DNA from: Pseudoxanthomonas winnipegensis
GTDB taxonomy: Bacteria > Pseudomonadota > Gammaproteobacteria > Xanthomonadales > Xanthomonadaceae
DNA: 64,000 nucleotides
Assembly: GCF_004283755.1 (NCBI RefSeq)
Contig: NZ_SHMH01000008.1
Span: forward strand, 124,001-188,000
Reading direction: 5' to 3'
How positions within the stretch are numbered: the first letter of the stretch is position 1; each line of letters begins with the position of its first letter. The notes below the pieces were generated by a model. The model was not told the origin of the DNA and ran no database searches. It worked only from the letters and a program-made list of their open reading frames with translations. Below, piece after piece: positions 9,694 to 18,451 of this stretch. A program made the position numbers and the translations under genes.

Positions 9694-10589
9694 GCGCGCA
9701 CCCGGCCTTCGGGCAGGCCGACGACGCCGGGTTCGCAGGCGAACAACCCGCCGGCGTGCGGCGTGCGCTCCAGCTCCTCGGTGGTGTGGTCCAGACGCGA
9801 GCTGATCGCGAACAGGCGCCCCAGCCCAGGTCCGCCGAAGGCCGGGCAGGTGGGATGCTTGACCGGCATCGGCACGATCCGTTCGATCCGGCCATCGGGC
9901 GCATAGCGCACCACGCGCCCGGCGCGCCACTGCGCATTCCACAGATGGCCCTCGGCATCGATCACCGAGCCATCCGGCTCGGCGCCCTGCACATCGACCT
10001 GCGCGAACACGCGCGGATTGGCCGTCCAGGCGCGGTCCGGATCGTAGTCGCAGCACAGGATGCGCGGCCGCAGCGAGTCGCAGTAGTACAGCGTGCGGCC
10101 GTCGCGGCTGAAGCAGATCGAGTTGGGAATCGACACCCCGCCCAGCGGCAGCCGGCGCAAACCATGGGCGAAGGAGAACTGGTAGAAGGCGCCGCGTTCT
10201 GCCTTGTCGGGACGCTCATCCATGGTGCCGAACACGAAATGGCCGCGGCGGTCGGCGCGGCCATCGTTGCTGCGGGTAAGCGGCTGATCGGCCTCGACCG
10301 CGCACACCGTCTGCAACGGCAGCGCGCCGGCGGGCGCGTCCGGGTCGGCCAGTGCGATCGACTTGGCCAGCACCACCAGCAGCCGGCCGTCTTCCATCAG
10401 CCCCAGGCAGGCCGGACGATCGGGCAACGACCAGACGCGGGTGAGGGCGTCGGCGGGGTCGTGGCGCCACAGGCGCTGCCCGCTGATGTCCACCCAGAAC
10501 ACGGCCTGCCGGCGCTCGCACCACAGCACGCCTTCGCCGTGGGTGCAGCGGCTGTCCACCGCCAGGGCGACGCTGGGCGCGGCGCTCAC
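9690..10589 (-). CDS. SMP-30/gluconolactonase family lactonase
   Basis: Six-bladed propeller metal-dependent lactonase, inferred to open D-galactono-1,4-lactone to galactonate, between the SDR dehydrogenase and DgoD. Expected metal ligands are visible: Glu in HGEGVLW, Asn in SNDGRADRRGHFVFGTM (also substrate contact), Asn in IPNSICFS, and Asp in PDGSVIDAEGHLWNA. I choose GTG at 10589, just after the dgoD stop and preceded by GGTGAG; an ATG at 10622 inside dgoD is open in the same frame but has no ribosome site. The 3' end overlaps dgoK. Confidence 0.85.
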   Translation of the reverse strand: MSAAPSVALAVDSRCTHGEGVLWCERRQAVFWVDISGQRLWRHDPADALTRVWSLPDRPACLGLMEDGRLLVVLAKSIALADPDAPAGALPLQTVCAVEADQPLTRSNDGRADRRGHFVFGTMDERPDKAERGAFYQFSFAHGLRRLPLGGVSIPNSICFSRDGRTLYYCDSLRPRILCCDYDPDRAWTANPRVFAQVDVQGAEPDGSVIDAEGHLWNAQWRAGRVVRYAPDGRIERIVPMPVKHPTCPAFGGPGLGRLFAISSRLDHTTEELERTPHAGGLFACEPGVVGLPEGRVRA

Positions 10590-10593
10590 TGGC

Positions 10594-11742
10594 TCACCAT
10601 TCGGCCACGCTGCCATCGGCATGGCGCCAGAGCGGGTTGGCCCAGTCCGGCGGCGTGCGGTTGGCGTGGATCAGCCGCTCCTCGTCGATCTCCACGCCCA
10701 GACCCGGCCTGGGCAGCGCGGCGATGTAGCCGTCCACGCAGGCGAAATCTTCCTTGTTGATCAGGTAGTCCAGCAGGTCGGCGCCCTGGTTGTAGTGGAT
10801 GCCGATGCTCTGTTCCTGCAGCACCGCGTTGTGCGAGACCAGGTCCACCTGCAGGCACGCGGCCAGCGCGACCGGGCCGAGCGGGCAGTGCGGCGCCAGC
10901 GCCACGTCGTGGGCCTCGGCCATGGCCGCGATCTTCAGGCATTCGGTGATGCCGCCGGCATGCGACAGGTCCGGCTGCAGCATCGCCAGGCCGCCCTGGG
11001 CCAGCACGTGCTTGAACTCGAAGCGCGAGTACATGCGCTCGCCGGCGGCCAGCGGGATGCTGGTGGTATCGGCCAGGCGCGCATAGTGCTCGTAGTGTTC
11101 GGCCAGCACCGGCTCTTCCACGAACAGCGGCCGGTAGGGCTCCAGTTCGCGCAGCAGCGTCCTGGCCATGGGCACGCCGACGCGGCCGTGGAAGTCGATG
11201 CCGAAGTCCACCGTATCGCCCAGCGCCGCGCGGATGCCGGCGATCTTGGCCACCGCCGCATCGACCGCGCGCGGGCTGTCGATCAGCCGCATCTCCTCGG
11301 TGCCGTTGAGCTTGAAGGTGTCGTAGCCCAGCGCCTGGTGGGCCTGCATCTGCGCCACGATGTCGGCCGGGCGGTCGCCGCCGACCCAGCGATAGGTCTT
11401 CATCCGGTCGCGCACCAGGCCGCCGAGCAGCTGGTACACCGGCACGCCCAGCGCCTTGCCCTTGATGTCCCACAGCGCCTGGTCGATGCCGGCGATGGCG
11501 CTCATCAGGATCGCGCCGCCGCGATAGAAGCCGCCGCGGTACAGGGTCTGCCAGAGGTCGTTGATGCGCGCCGGGTCCTGGCCGACCACGTACTGCGACA
11601 GCTCGTGCACCGCCGCCTCGACGCTGCGCGCCTTGCCTTCGATGACCGGTTCGCCCCAGCCGGTGATGCCCTCGTCGGTCTCGACCTTGAGGAACAGCCA
11701 GCGTGGCGCGGCGTGGTAGGTGGTCAAGCGGGTGATCTTCAT
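10594..11742 (-). CDS. dgoD: D-galactonate dehydratase
   Basis: Enolase-superfamily enzyme that dehydrates D-galactonate to KDGal, third step of the pathway. At 382 residues it equals E. coli DgoD. Signatures are [10 protein letters not shown], the catalytic His and Mg-ligand Asp in [10 protein letters not shown], Mg-ligand glutamates in FVEEPVL and [23 protein letters not shown] and the second catalytic His in APHCPLGP. The start overlaps the dgoA stop as ATGA. Homologues acting on related acid sugars (e.g. fuconate, gluconate) exist, but the kinase and aldolase beside it make galactonate the best assignment. Confidence 0.94.
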   Translation of the reverse strand: MKITRLTTYHAAPRWLFLKVETDEGITGWGEPVIEGKARSVEAAVHELSQYVVGQDPARINDLWQTLYRGGFYRGGAILMSAIAGIDQALWDIKGKALGVPVYQLLGGLVRDRMKTYRWVGGDRPADIVAQMQAHQALGYDTFKLNGTEEMRLIDSPRAVDAAVAKIAGIRAALGDTVDFGIDFHGRVGVPMARTLLRELEPYRPLFVEEPVLAEHYEHYARLADTTSIPLAAGERMYSRFEFKHVLAQGGLAMLQPDLSHAGGITECLKIAAMAEAHDVALAPHCPLGPVALAACLQVDLVSHNAVLQEQSIGIHYNQGADLLDYLINKEDFACVDGYIAALPRPGLGVEIDEERLIHANRTPPDWANPLWRHADGSVAEW

Positions 11743-12365
11743 CCCTGGGCGTCCTGATAGGCCTGCACGAAGGCACGCGCGTGCGCGGCGGTGGTCTCGG
11801 GCGTCTGGCCCGGCCGGTACAACTCGCCGCCGATGCCGGCCCCGGCCGCGCCCTGGGCGAGGAAGCCGGCCAGCGTGTCGGGGGTGACGCCGCCGACCAC
11901 GTACACCGGCACCGTCGCCGGCAGCACCGAGCGCAGCGCGCGCACATGGCCGGCGCCGTAGGTGGCGGCGGGGAACAGCTTGAGGATCTGCGCGCCGGCA
12001 TCGATCGCATCGAAGGCCTCGCTGGCGGTGGCGAAGCCGGCCACGACCGTCATGCCGCGCTCGACCGCATGGCGGATCAGCGAGGGCCGGGTGTTGGGCG
12101 TGACGATGAAGCGCGTGCCGATCTCGGCCAGCGCATCGACCTGCTCGTTGCGCAGCACCGTACCGGCGCCGATATGCGCCTGCGCGCCGTATTCGCGATG
12201 GGCCAGGGCGATGCTGTCGCGCCAGCGTGGCGAATTGAGCGGGATCTCGATGGCATCGAAGCCGGCGCCGACCAGGGCGTCGACATGCGCCGCGGTCTCT
12301 TCCGGCGTGATGCCGCGCAGGATCGCGACCAGCGGCAGCTTGAACAGGCGCGTGTCGTGGGACAT
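11739..12365 (-). CDS. dgoA: 2-dehydro-3-deoxy-6-phosphogalactonate aldolase
   Basis: Class I aldolase that splits KDPGal to pyruvate and glyceraldehyde-3-phosphate, feeding the gapA-pgk-pyk genes further along the window. The Schiff-base lysine is Lys129 in ILKLFPA and the general base Glu40 in [15 protein letters not shown] and VVGGVTPD also fit the KDPG/KDPGal family. The 208-residue form from ATG 12365 matches single-domain DgoA; the longer open frame upstream lies in the SDR gene. It starts 4 bp after the SDR stop and overlaps dgoD by ATGA. KDPG aldolase (Eda) is the alternative; context favours KDPGal. Confidence 0.92.
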   Translation of the reverse strand: MSHDTRLFKLPLVAILRGITPEETAAHVDALVGAGFDAIEIPLNSPRWRDSIALAHREYGAQAHIGAGTVLRNEQVDALAEIGTRFIVTPNTRPSLIRHAVERGMTVVAGFATASEAFDAIDAGAQILKLFPAATYGAGHVRALRSVLPATVPVYVVGGVTPDTLAGFLAQGAAGAGIGGELYRPGQTPETTAAHARAFVQAYQDAQG

Positions 12366-12369
12366 GGAC

Positions 12370-13110
12370 TTACTCGTGATAGAGCTGGGAGCGACCGCCA
12401 TCGATCAGGATGTCGGTGGCGTTGATGAAACGGGCCTCGTCGCTGGCCAGGAACAGGGCGGTGTAGGCCACTTCCTGCGGCGTGCCGATGCGGCCGGGCG
12501 GCAGCAGCGCGGTCTGGCGTTCGCGCGCGCCCGGCTCGCGCTCGAACCAGGCCTCGATGCGCGGCACCAGGATCAGGCCGGGCGAGATCGAGTTCACCCG
12601 CACGCCGTGCGCGGCGTATTCGATGCCCAGCGCCTTGGTCATGCCGATCAGGCCGTGCTTGGCGACCGGGTAGGGGAAGGCGTGCGGGATGATCTTGTGG
12701 CCGTGCACCGAGGCGATGTTGACGATGCTGCCGGCGCGGGCGGCGACCATCGCCGGCAGCGCCGCCTTGCACAGGTTCCAGGCGCCCTTGAGGTTGAGGT
12801 CCAGGCAGCGCTGCCAGTCGGCGTCGGTGAGCTGGAGCGGATCGGAGAACACATCCGCGCCCGCGTTGTTGACCAGCACGTCGAGGCGGCCGTGGCGCGC
12901 CAGGATGTCGGCGACGAGTGCCTGCACGCCCTCACCGTCGGTGATGTCGCCCTGCACCAGCGCCAGGCGCGCGTCGGCCGCGGCCGGCGCGTTGCGATCC
13001 AGGCCGATGACCGTGGCGCCGTGCTCGGCGAACAGCGCGGCCGTGGCCGCGCCGATGCCGCTGGCCGCGCCGGTGACCAGCGCGACCTTGCCGGACAGCC
13101 GGCCGCTCAT
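12370..13110 (-). CDS. SDR dehydrogenase, probable D-galactose 1-dehydrogenase
   Basis: A 246-residue classical short-chain dehydrogenase: TGAASGIG cofactor loop at residues 13-20, Asp after strand 2 (IGLDRN, favouring NAD), NNAG, catalytic Ser in NIASVHG and the YPVAK catalytic pair. As first gene of the dgo operon it probably oxidises D-galactose to galactonolactone, the entry step of the non-phosphorylative route; the family alone would not tell the substrate, since related SDRs act on arabinose, fucose or rhamnose. ATG 13110 is preferred to TTG 13116. Divergent from the LysR gene, with a promoter at 13273-13301. Confidence 0.8.
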   Translation of the reverse strand: MSGRLSGKVALVTGAASGIGAATAALFAEHGATVIGLDRNAPAAADARLALVQGDITDGEGVQALVADILARHGRLDVLVNNAGADVFSDPLQLTDADWQRCLDLNLKGAWNLCKAALPAMVAARAGSIVNIASVHGHKIIPHAFPYPVAKHGLIGMTKALGIEYAAHGVRVNSISPGLILVPRIEAWFEREPGARERQTALLPPGRIGTPQEVAYTALFLASDEARFINATDILIDGGRSQLYHE

Positions 13111-13272
13111 GCGCAAGGCGCCGGCGATGGGCCGGCGTCTGTCTGCGAATGCGTCATGGAACCCCTCCTCGGTTCATCACGATCCGTGACGGAATGGTCC
13201 GGTGCGTCCGTCAGGACGCGACGCTACCGGATTGGACGCCCCGGCGGACCATGCGGGGCCGGAGCGGCGCTG

Positions 13273-13308
13273 ATTATTGGAAGCCAAGCTATACCTGGCA
13301 AATGAAAT
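13273..13308 (-). promoter_or_regulatory. promoter of the dgo operon with conserved operator motif
   Basis: Reading the minus strand there is a -35 box TTGCCA (13296-13301), a 17-bp spacer and a -10 box AATAAT (13273-13278). The motif ATTTCATTTG (13299-13308) overlaps the -35 box, and an inverted GAAA-TT-TTTC lies around 13304-13313. The same motif at the same distance occurs before the TonB-receptor gene. Transcription would start about 156 bp before the SDR gene. The surrounding 284-bp divergent region also has to hold the LysR promoter, which I could not place. Confidence 0.7.
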
Positions 13309-13394
13309 TTTTCGAGTGTTCTATTTCGCCACGGAATACGTTACGGTCCGCCACCGTCCGCGTCGTCGACGCCGGTTGAGAAAGGGGCTGGACC

Positions 13395-14312
13395 ATGCTG
13401 CTGAAGACGCGCCACCTGCTGCTCCTGCAGCACCTGCACGAGCAACGCTCGGTCCTGCGCGCCGCCGAGGCGACGCGGATGACCCAGCCGGCCGCCTCCA
13501 AGCTGCTGGCCGAGATGGAGAGCCTGCTCGGCGTGCCCTTGTTCGAGCGCCACGCGCGCGGCGTCGAACCGACCCGCTACGGCGAGGTGCTGGCGCGCCA
13601 CGCCCGGGCGGCGCTGTCCGAGCTGGCCCACGCCGGCGATGAGATCGCCGCGCTGCGCGAGGGCCGGCTGGGCCAGGCGGCGCTGGGCACGGTGGTCAAC
13701 CCGGGCACCAACCTGGTGCCGCTGGCGGTGGCGCGGGTCAAGCGCGCCTTCCCCGGCATCCTGGTGCGGGTGGAGATGGACTACAGCCGGCCGCTGGTCT
13801 CGCGCCTGCTCGATGGCCAGCTGGACATCGTGGTGGGGCGGATCATGGATGCCGAGCTGCGCGATGAGCTGGAGTTCGAGCGCCTGGCCGACGAGCCGCA
13901 CGCGGTGATCGCCCGCGCCGGCCATCCGCTGGGCGGGCGCTCGCTGTCGCACGCCGACCTGGCCGGATGCGGCTGGATCGTCCCGCCGCGCGAGAGCGTG
14001 CTGCGCGCGCGGCTGGGCACGGCCTTCATGCGCTACGGCATGCCCTGGCCGGACAACGTCATCGAGACCTCGGCCCTGCCGGTGATCACCGCGCTGCTGG
14101 CCGAGAGCGACTTCCTGACCGTGCTGCCGGCGCGCTCGGTGGCCGCCCACGTCCAGGCCGGGCAGCTGGCCGTGCTGCCGATCGACATGGACGTGCAGAT
14201 GGAGGATTTCGGCATCGTGCGCCGCCGCGGCCACCAGCTCTCGCCCGCGGCGGCCTGCGTGCTGGAGGCGCTGCGCGAGACCGCCCGGACCCTCTACGAC
14301 GCACCTGCTTGA
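13395..14312 (+). CDS. LysR-family regulator (GbpR-like) of galactose use
   Basis: A 305-residue LysR-type transcription factor: N-terminal winged helix-turn-helix with ATRMTQPAASKLLAEMESLLGVPLFERHARG, then the two-lobed effector domain (GTVVNPGTNLVPLAVARVKRAFPGILV onwards). The sequence style resembles GbpR, which controls galactose-binding protein genes in Azospirillum and Agrobacterium. It sits between and divergent from the dgo operon, and directly before the receptor operon, so it is the obvious candidate regulator of both; the inducer would be galactose or a pathway intermediate. AGGGG lies seven bases before the ATG. Confidence 0.85.
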   Translation: MLLKTRHLLLLQHLHEQRSVLRAAEATRMTQPAASKLLAEMESLLGVPLFERHARGVEPTRYGEVLARHARAALSELAHAGDEIAALREGRLGQAALGTVVNPGTNLVPLAVARVKRAFPGILVRVEMDYSRPLVSRLLDGQLDIVVGRIMDAELRDELEFERLADEPHAVIARAGHPLGGRSLSHADLAGCGWIVPPRESVLRARLGTAFMRYGMPWPDNVIETSALPVITALLAESDFLTVLPARSVAAHVQAGQLAVLPIDMDVQMEDFGIVRRRGHQLSPAAACVLEALRETARTLYDAPA

Positions 14313-14352
14313 GGCGCGCACGTATTCCAGGGCTGGATAGCTCCCTGTGAAT

Positions 14353-14388
14353 ATTTCATTTGTGCGGCATGTCTGCCGTTCCTATGCT
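14353..14388 (+). promoter_or_regulatory. promoter of the TonB-receptor/galactanase operon
   Basis: On the plus strand the motif ATTTCATTTG (14353-14362) overlaps a -35 box TTGTGC (14360-14365), followed by a 17-bp spacer and a -10 box TATGCT (14383-14388). The arrangement copies the dgo operon promoter. Transcription would leave a leader of roughly 220 nt before the receptor ATG. Apart from this promoter the 301-bp interval 14313-14613 shows no gene. Confidence 0.65.
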
Positions 14389-14613
14389 GCCGCCCGCAGA
14401 CACACCGTGGCCCTGCGGGGTCCTGCCGAACCTGCCCAGCGTGGCGGGCCAGGCTCCCCTGACACGGGTGCGCCCCCGGCGGGATCTGAGGGTCCGGCCG
14501 ATCGGCACCGCGGCACCGCCTTCGGGTGACTGCCGCACGGTGGGGCCGCCACGGGCGACCCGTGCACATCACAACTTAAGTTCGGCCAATTTGTCCTTGG
14601 GAGGGAGCAAATC

Positions 14614-17295
14614 ATGCCAATGCACCAAGTGCGCGCCCCGCAACGCGGCGCGTCGGAACGTCTCGTCCGTCATCTGCTCACCGTTGCCGTGCTGGGCATC
14701 CTGGGTGGCGTAGCCGGGCAGGCGCTGGCCCAGGACGCGGCCGCGAAGCAGGACGCGGCCCAGGACGGCGAGGCCGTCACCCGTCTGGACACCGTCACCG
14801 TCACCGGCCAGCGCGCCGCGCTGGACAAGGCGGTCTCGGTCAAGCAGATGGAAGATCACGTGGTCGAGGTGATCTCGGCTGACAACATGGGCCAGATGCC
14901 CAACGTCACCGTGGCCGAGGCGCTGGCGCGCCTGCCCGGCGTGACCGCCTCGCTGGACCGCGGCAACGCCAGCCTTGCCACCGTGCGCGGCCTGGGCCCG
15001 CGGATGACCATGGGCACGGTCAACGGCCGCGAGATCGCCTCCTCCGAGCCGGACCGCGCGGTGCGCTGGGAGATCTTTCCCACCGAGATCGTCTCCACCG
15101 TCAAGGTCTACAAGACGCCCTCGGCCGACCTGATCGCCGGCGGCATCGCCGCCACGGTGGACATCGCCACGATCGATCCGCTGACCTATACCGGCCCGCG
15201 GTTCGTGGCCAGCGCCGGCCCGGTGTTCTACGACCAGGGCAAGGACGTGGACGGCTACAGCCCCTGGGGCAGCCGCTTCGGCGCCAGCTGGGTGCACAAG
15301 ATCAACGACGACCTGGCCATCGCCATCGGCGCGACCTACCAGAAGCAGAAGAACGCCAACGCGCTGATCGGCAGCTGGGGCTATACCGACGACGCCAGCG
15401 CGGTGGACGTGGATGGCGACGGCACGCGCGACTACACCCCCTGGGGCGCGGCCGACCAGCTCAAGCTGATCGACCAGACCCGCACCGGCGCGATGGCCGC
15501 GCTGCAGTGGCGCAGCGGCAACTTCGAACTGAAGGCCGACGCGCTCTATTCGAGGGTGCGCATCGACGAGGACCAGTCGCAGACCTGGTACCGCAACTGG
15601 GACGACAGCATCTGGTCGTGGTGGAACCCCTACGGCCAGCCGGGCTCGTCGATCCACATGATCGACCACAGCGTGGTCGGCGGCACGCTGATCAACTCGC
15701 AGTGGGGCACGCCGCTGGAGATGGACCAGGTGCTGGCCAAGTACAGCGAGGTCAAGACGCTGACCGCCGGCGGCCTCAACGGCAAGTGGACCGGCGAGGT
15801 GTGGACCCTCGGCGCCGACCTGTCGGCCTCGGAGGCCAAGCGCGAGAACCGCTGGCGCTCGGTGCAGTTCGGGCTCAACCCGGACAGCGTGTCCTTCGAC
15901 TTCGCGCCGGGCCACGCGCCCTGGATCTCGGCCAGCAGCGCCACGCCGGCCTGGGGCATCGCCGGCAGCGACGAGCCGCAGGCGCTGCACGACCGCATCG
16001 CCGCGCTGGCGCTGGATGCCAGCCGCCCGCTCGATGGCGCGTTCAACCGCCTGTCCTTCGGCGCGCGCGTCTCCGACCGGGTCAAGCGCAACCGCCACGA
16101 ACTGGCCAACTACTCGGACTACAGCCAGCCGATCTCGGCCTATGCCGACCTGATCCATCCCCTGGACATTCCCGGCCTGAACGTGCCGCCGGTCTATGCC
16201 GGCAACGTGGACGACATCGCCGGGCGCGGCTTCGGTGGCTTCGCCCCCTCGGCGCTGGCCGAGCAGATGCTGGATCACTGGAAGGTGCAGGAGCGGGTCA
16301 AGGAAGCCTTCGCCAAGGCCAACTTCAGCTCCAACTGGCTGGGCGTGGATGTCACCGGCAATGTCGGCGTGCGCGTGGTCGGCACGCATACTCGTAGCGA
16401 TGGCTACGACACTGTCGATGGCAATACCTATGCGCCCAGCAGCGCCAGCAAGGACTACACCGATGTGCTGCCCAGCGCGACGGTCAACTTCCTGATCGCC
16501 GACGACAAGATCCTGCGCCTGTCCGCGGCCAAGGTGGTCGCGCGGCCGCCGCTGGACGAACTGCGCACCGGCCGCTATCTGGACAATCCGGCCACGGTCA
16601 GCGGTCAGCTCACCGGCAGCGGCGGCAACCCGCGGCTGGATCCGTTCCGCGCCACCCAGCTCGACCTGTCCTACGAGTGGTACTTCCACAAGGAGGCGCT
16701 GGCCGCGGTGGCGGTGTACCGCAAGTGGGTCGATTCGAGCATCGGCTACAAGACCGAGCACGAGACCATCGACGGCCGCGACTATCTGATCAGTGGCCCG
16801 TTCAACGGCGGTGGCGGCTACATCGACGGCGTCGAGCTGACCTTCCAGACGCCGTTCTGGTTCATCCCGGGCATGGAGAACTTCGGCATCTACTCCAACC
16901 TGTCGCTGGTGGATTCCAACCTGCACGAGTTCTCGCCGGCCAACAATCCGCTGCCGCTGAGCGGCCTGGCGCGGCGCACCGGCTCGGCCGACCTGTGGTA
17001 CAGCAACGGCAAGCTGGAGGCGCGCGCGGGCTACAGCTACCACAGCCCCTACAGCACGGCGTACGGCTGGAATGCCTCCCATCTGGTGCGCCTGGACAGC
17101 ATGGGCACCTGGGACGCCAGCCTGGGCTGGCAGTTCAATCCGCGCTGGGCGGTGAAGCTGCAGGTCAGCAACCTCACCAACGAGGCCATGCGCGCCTATA
17201 CCGACAACCTGCCGTATCGCCTGGCCAACATGGACGACGGTGGCTACCAGTTGTTCGGCCGGCGTTTCTCGCTGGAAGCCACGTTCCGGTTCTGA
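14614..17295 (+). CDS. TonB-dependent receptor for (galacto)oligosaccharides
   Basis: An 893-residue outer-membrane transporter. A signal peptide (cleavage near QALAQ/DA at residue 40) is followed by a TonB box (DTVTVT, about 59-64), a plug domain (NVTVAEALARLPGV, RGLGPRMTMGTVNGR) and a long beta-barrel ending in ATFRF, with the C-terminal Phe typical of OmpA-type insertion signals. It belongs to the class of TonB receptors used by Xanthomonadaceae for sugars. The GH53 gene starts 7 bp after it, so galactan-derived oligosaccharides are the likely cargo. GGGAGGGA precedes the ATG. Confidence 0.9.
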   Translation: MPMHQVRAPQRGASERLVRHLLTVAVLGILGGVAGQALAQDAAAKQDAAQDGEAVTRLDTVTVTGQRAALDKAVSVKQMEDHVVEVISADNMGQMPNVTVAEALARLPGVTASLDRGNASLATVRGLGPRMTMGTVNGREIASSEPDRAVRWEIFPTEIVSTVKVYKTPSADLIAGGIAATVDIATIDPLTYTGPRFVASAGPVFYDQGKDVDGYSPWGSRFGASWVHKINDDLAIAIGATYQKQKNANALIGSWGYTDDASAVDVDGDGTRDYTPWGAADQLKLIDQTRTGAMAALQWRSGNFELKADALYSRVRIDEDQSQTWYRNWDDSIWSWWNPYGQPGSSIHMIDHSVVGGTLINSQWGTPLEMDQVLAKYSEVKTLTAGGLNGKWTGEVWTLGADLSASEAKRENRWRSVQFGLNPDSVSFDFAPGHAPWISASSATPAWGIAGSDEPQALHDRIAALALDASRPLDGAFNRLSFGARVSDRVKRNRHELANYSDYSQPISAYADLIHPLDIPGLNVPPVYAGNVDDIAGRGFGGFAPSALAEQMLDHWKVQERVKEAFAKANFSSNWLGVDVTGNVGVRVVGTHTRSDGYDTVDGNTYAPSSASKDYTDVLPSATVNFLIADDKILRLSAAKVVARPPLDELRTGRYLDNPATVSGQLTGSGGNPRLDPFRATQLDLSYEWYFHKEALAAVAVYRKWVDSSIGYKTEHETIDGRDYLISGPFNGGGGYIDGVELTFQTPFWFIPGMENFGIYSNLSLVDSNLHEFSPANNPLPLSGLARRTGSADLWYSNGKLEARAGYSYHSPYSTAYGWNASHLVRLDSMGTWDASLGWQFNPRWAVKLQVSNLTNEAMRAYTDNLPYRLANMDDGGYQLFGRRFSLEATFRF

Positions 17296-17302
17296 GAGGG
17301 CG

Positions 17303-18451
17303 ATGACTGTGAGCGATCGAAACAGAGGCTGGCTGCGCGCGGCGATGTTGGCGGTGGTGCTGTTCGCGCTGCCGGCCGGCGCCGAGGAGCGCGCGCGGCC
17401 GTTCTACCTGGGGGCGGACCTGTCCTTCGCCAACGAGATGGAGGACTGCGGCGTGCAGTACCGCGACGGCGGCAAGGTCGAGGACGTGTTCTCGATCTTC
17501 CGCGCCCATGGCGCCAACCTGGTGCGCGTGCGGCTGTGGAACGACGCGCGCTGGACGCGCTACAGCGACCTGTCCGACGTCAAGAAGACCGTGCGCCGGG
17601 CCCGCGCCCAGGGCATGCAGGTGCTGCTGGACCTGCACTACTCCGACGACTGGGCCGACGGCGACAAGCAGTACATCCCCAAGGCCTGGGCCGATATCGC
17701 CGACACCGACGACCTGGCGCGCACGCTCTACAACTTCACCTACGACACGCTGATGGCGCTGGACCGCGAGGGGCTGATGCCCGAGCTGGTCCAGGTCGGC
17801 AACGAGACCAATCCCGAGCTGATGAGCTCCAGGGTCTGGGACAAGCGGAAGGACCGCATCGACTGGACGCGCAACGCGGCCCTGTTCAACGCCGGCATCC
17901 GCGCGGTCCACGATGCCGGTGCCCACTCCAGGATCCAGCCGCGGGTGATGCTGCATATCGCCCAGCCGGAGAACGTGGAGCCGTGGTTCGCGGCGGCCGA
18001 CCGCGCCGGGGTGCGCGGCTTCGACCTGATCGGCATCAGCTATTACCGCAAGTGGTCCACGCAGACGATGGCGCAGCTGGGCCAGACCATCGCGCGCCTG
18101 CGCAAGACCTATCCGGACAGGGACGTGGTGGTGGTGGAGACGGCCTACCCGTGGACGCTGGAGGCGGGCGATGAATCGCACAACCTGCTCGGCGAGGACT
18201 CGCTGATTCCGGGCTATCCGGCCACGCCCGATGGGCAGCTGCGCTACCTCACCGACCTGACCCAGCTGGTGGCCGACAACGACGGCAGCGGCGTGGTCTA
18301 TTGGGCGCCGGAGTGGACTACCAGCCGCTGCAAGACGCGCTGGGGCACCGGCTCGTCCTGGGAGAACGCCACGTTCTTCGATTTCCGGCACGGCAACGCG
18401 CTGCTGCCGGGCATCGACTTCATGCGTCACGACTACCGCCTGCCGCGATGA
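17303..18451 (+). CDS. GH53 arabinogalactan endo-beta-1,4-galactanase
   Basis: Secreted glycoside hydrolase of family 53 that cuts beta-1,4-galactan (pectin side chains) internally. The 382-residue protein has a signal peptide (to about ALPAGAEE), the N-terminal FYLGADLSFANEME signature, and the two catalytic glutamates: acid/base Glu168 in VGNETNPE and nucleophile Glu279 in VVVETAYPW. SYYRKWS and GVVYWAPEW line the active site in this family. GAGAGGG precedes the ATG at 17303. It overlaps the GH2 gene as ATGA and follows the receptor by 7 bp. Confidence 0.93.
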   Translation: MTVSDRNRGWLRAAMLAVVLFALPAGAEERARPFYLGADLSFANEMEDCGVQYRDGGKVEDVFSIFRAHGANLVRVRLWNDARWTRYSDLSDVKKTVRRARAQGMQVLLDLHYSDDWADGDKQYIPKAWADIADTDDLARTLYNFTYDTLMALDREGLMPELVQVGNETNPELMSSRVWDKRKDRIDWTRNAALFNAGIRAVHDAGAHSRIQPRVMLHIAQPENVEPWFAAADRAGVRGFDLIGISYYRKWSTQTMAQLGQTIARLRKTYPDRDVVVVETAYPWTLEAGDESHNLLGEDSLIPGYPATPDGQLRYLTDLTQLVADNDGSGVVYWAPEWTTSRCKTRWGTGSSWENATFFDFRHGNALLPGIDFMRHDYRLPR

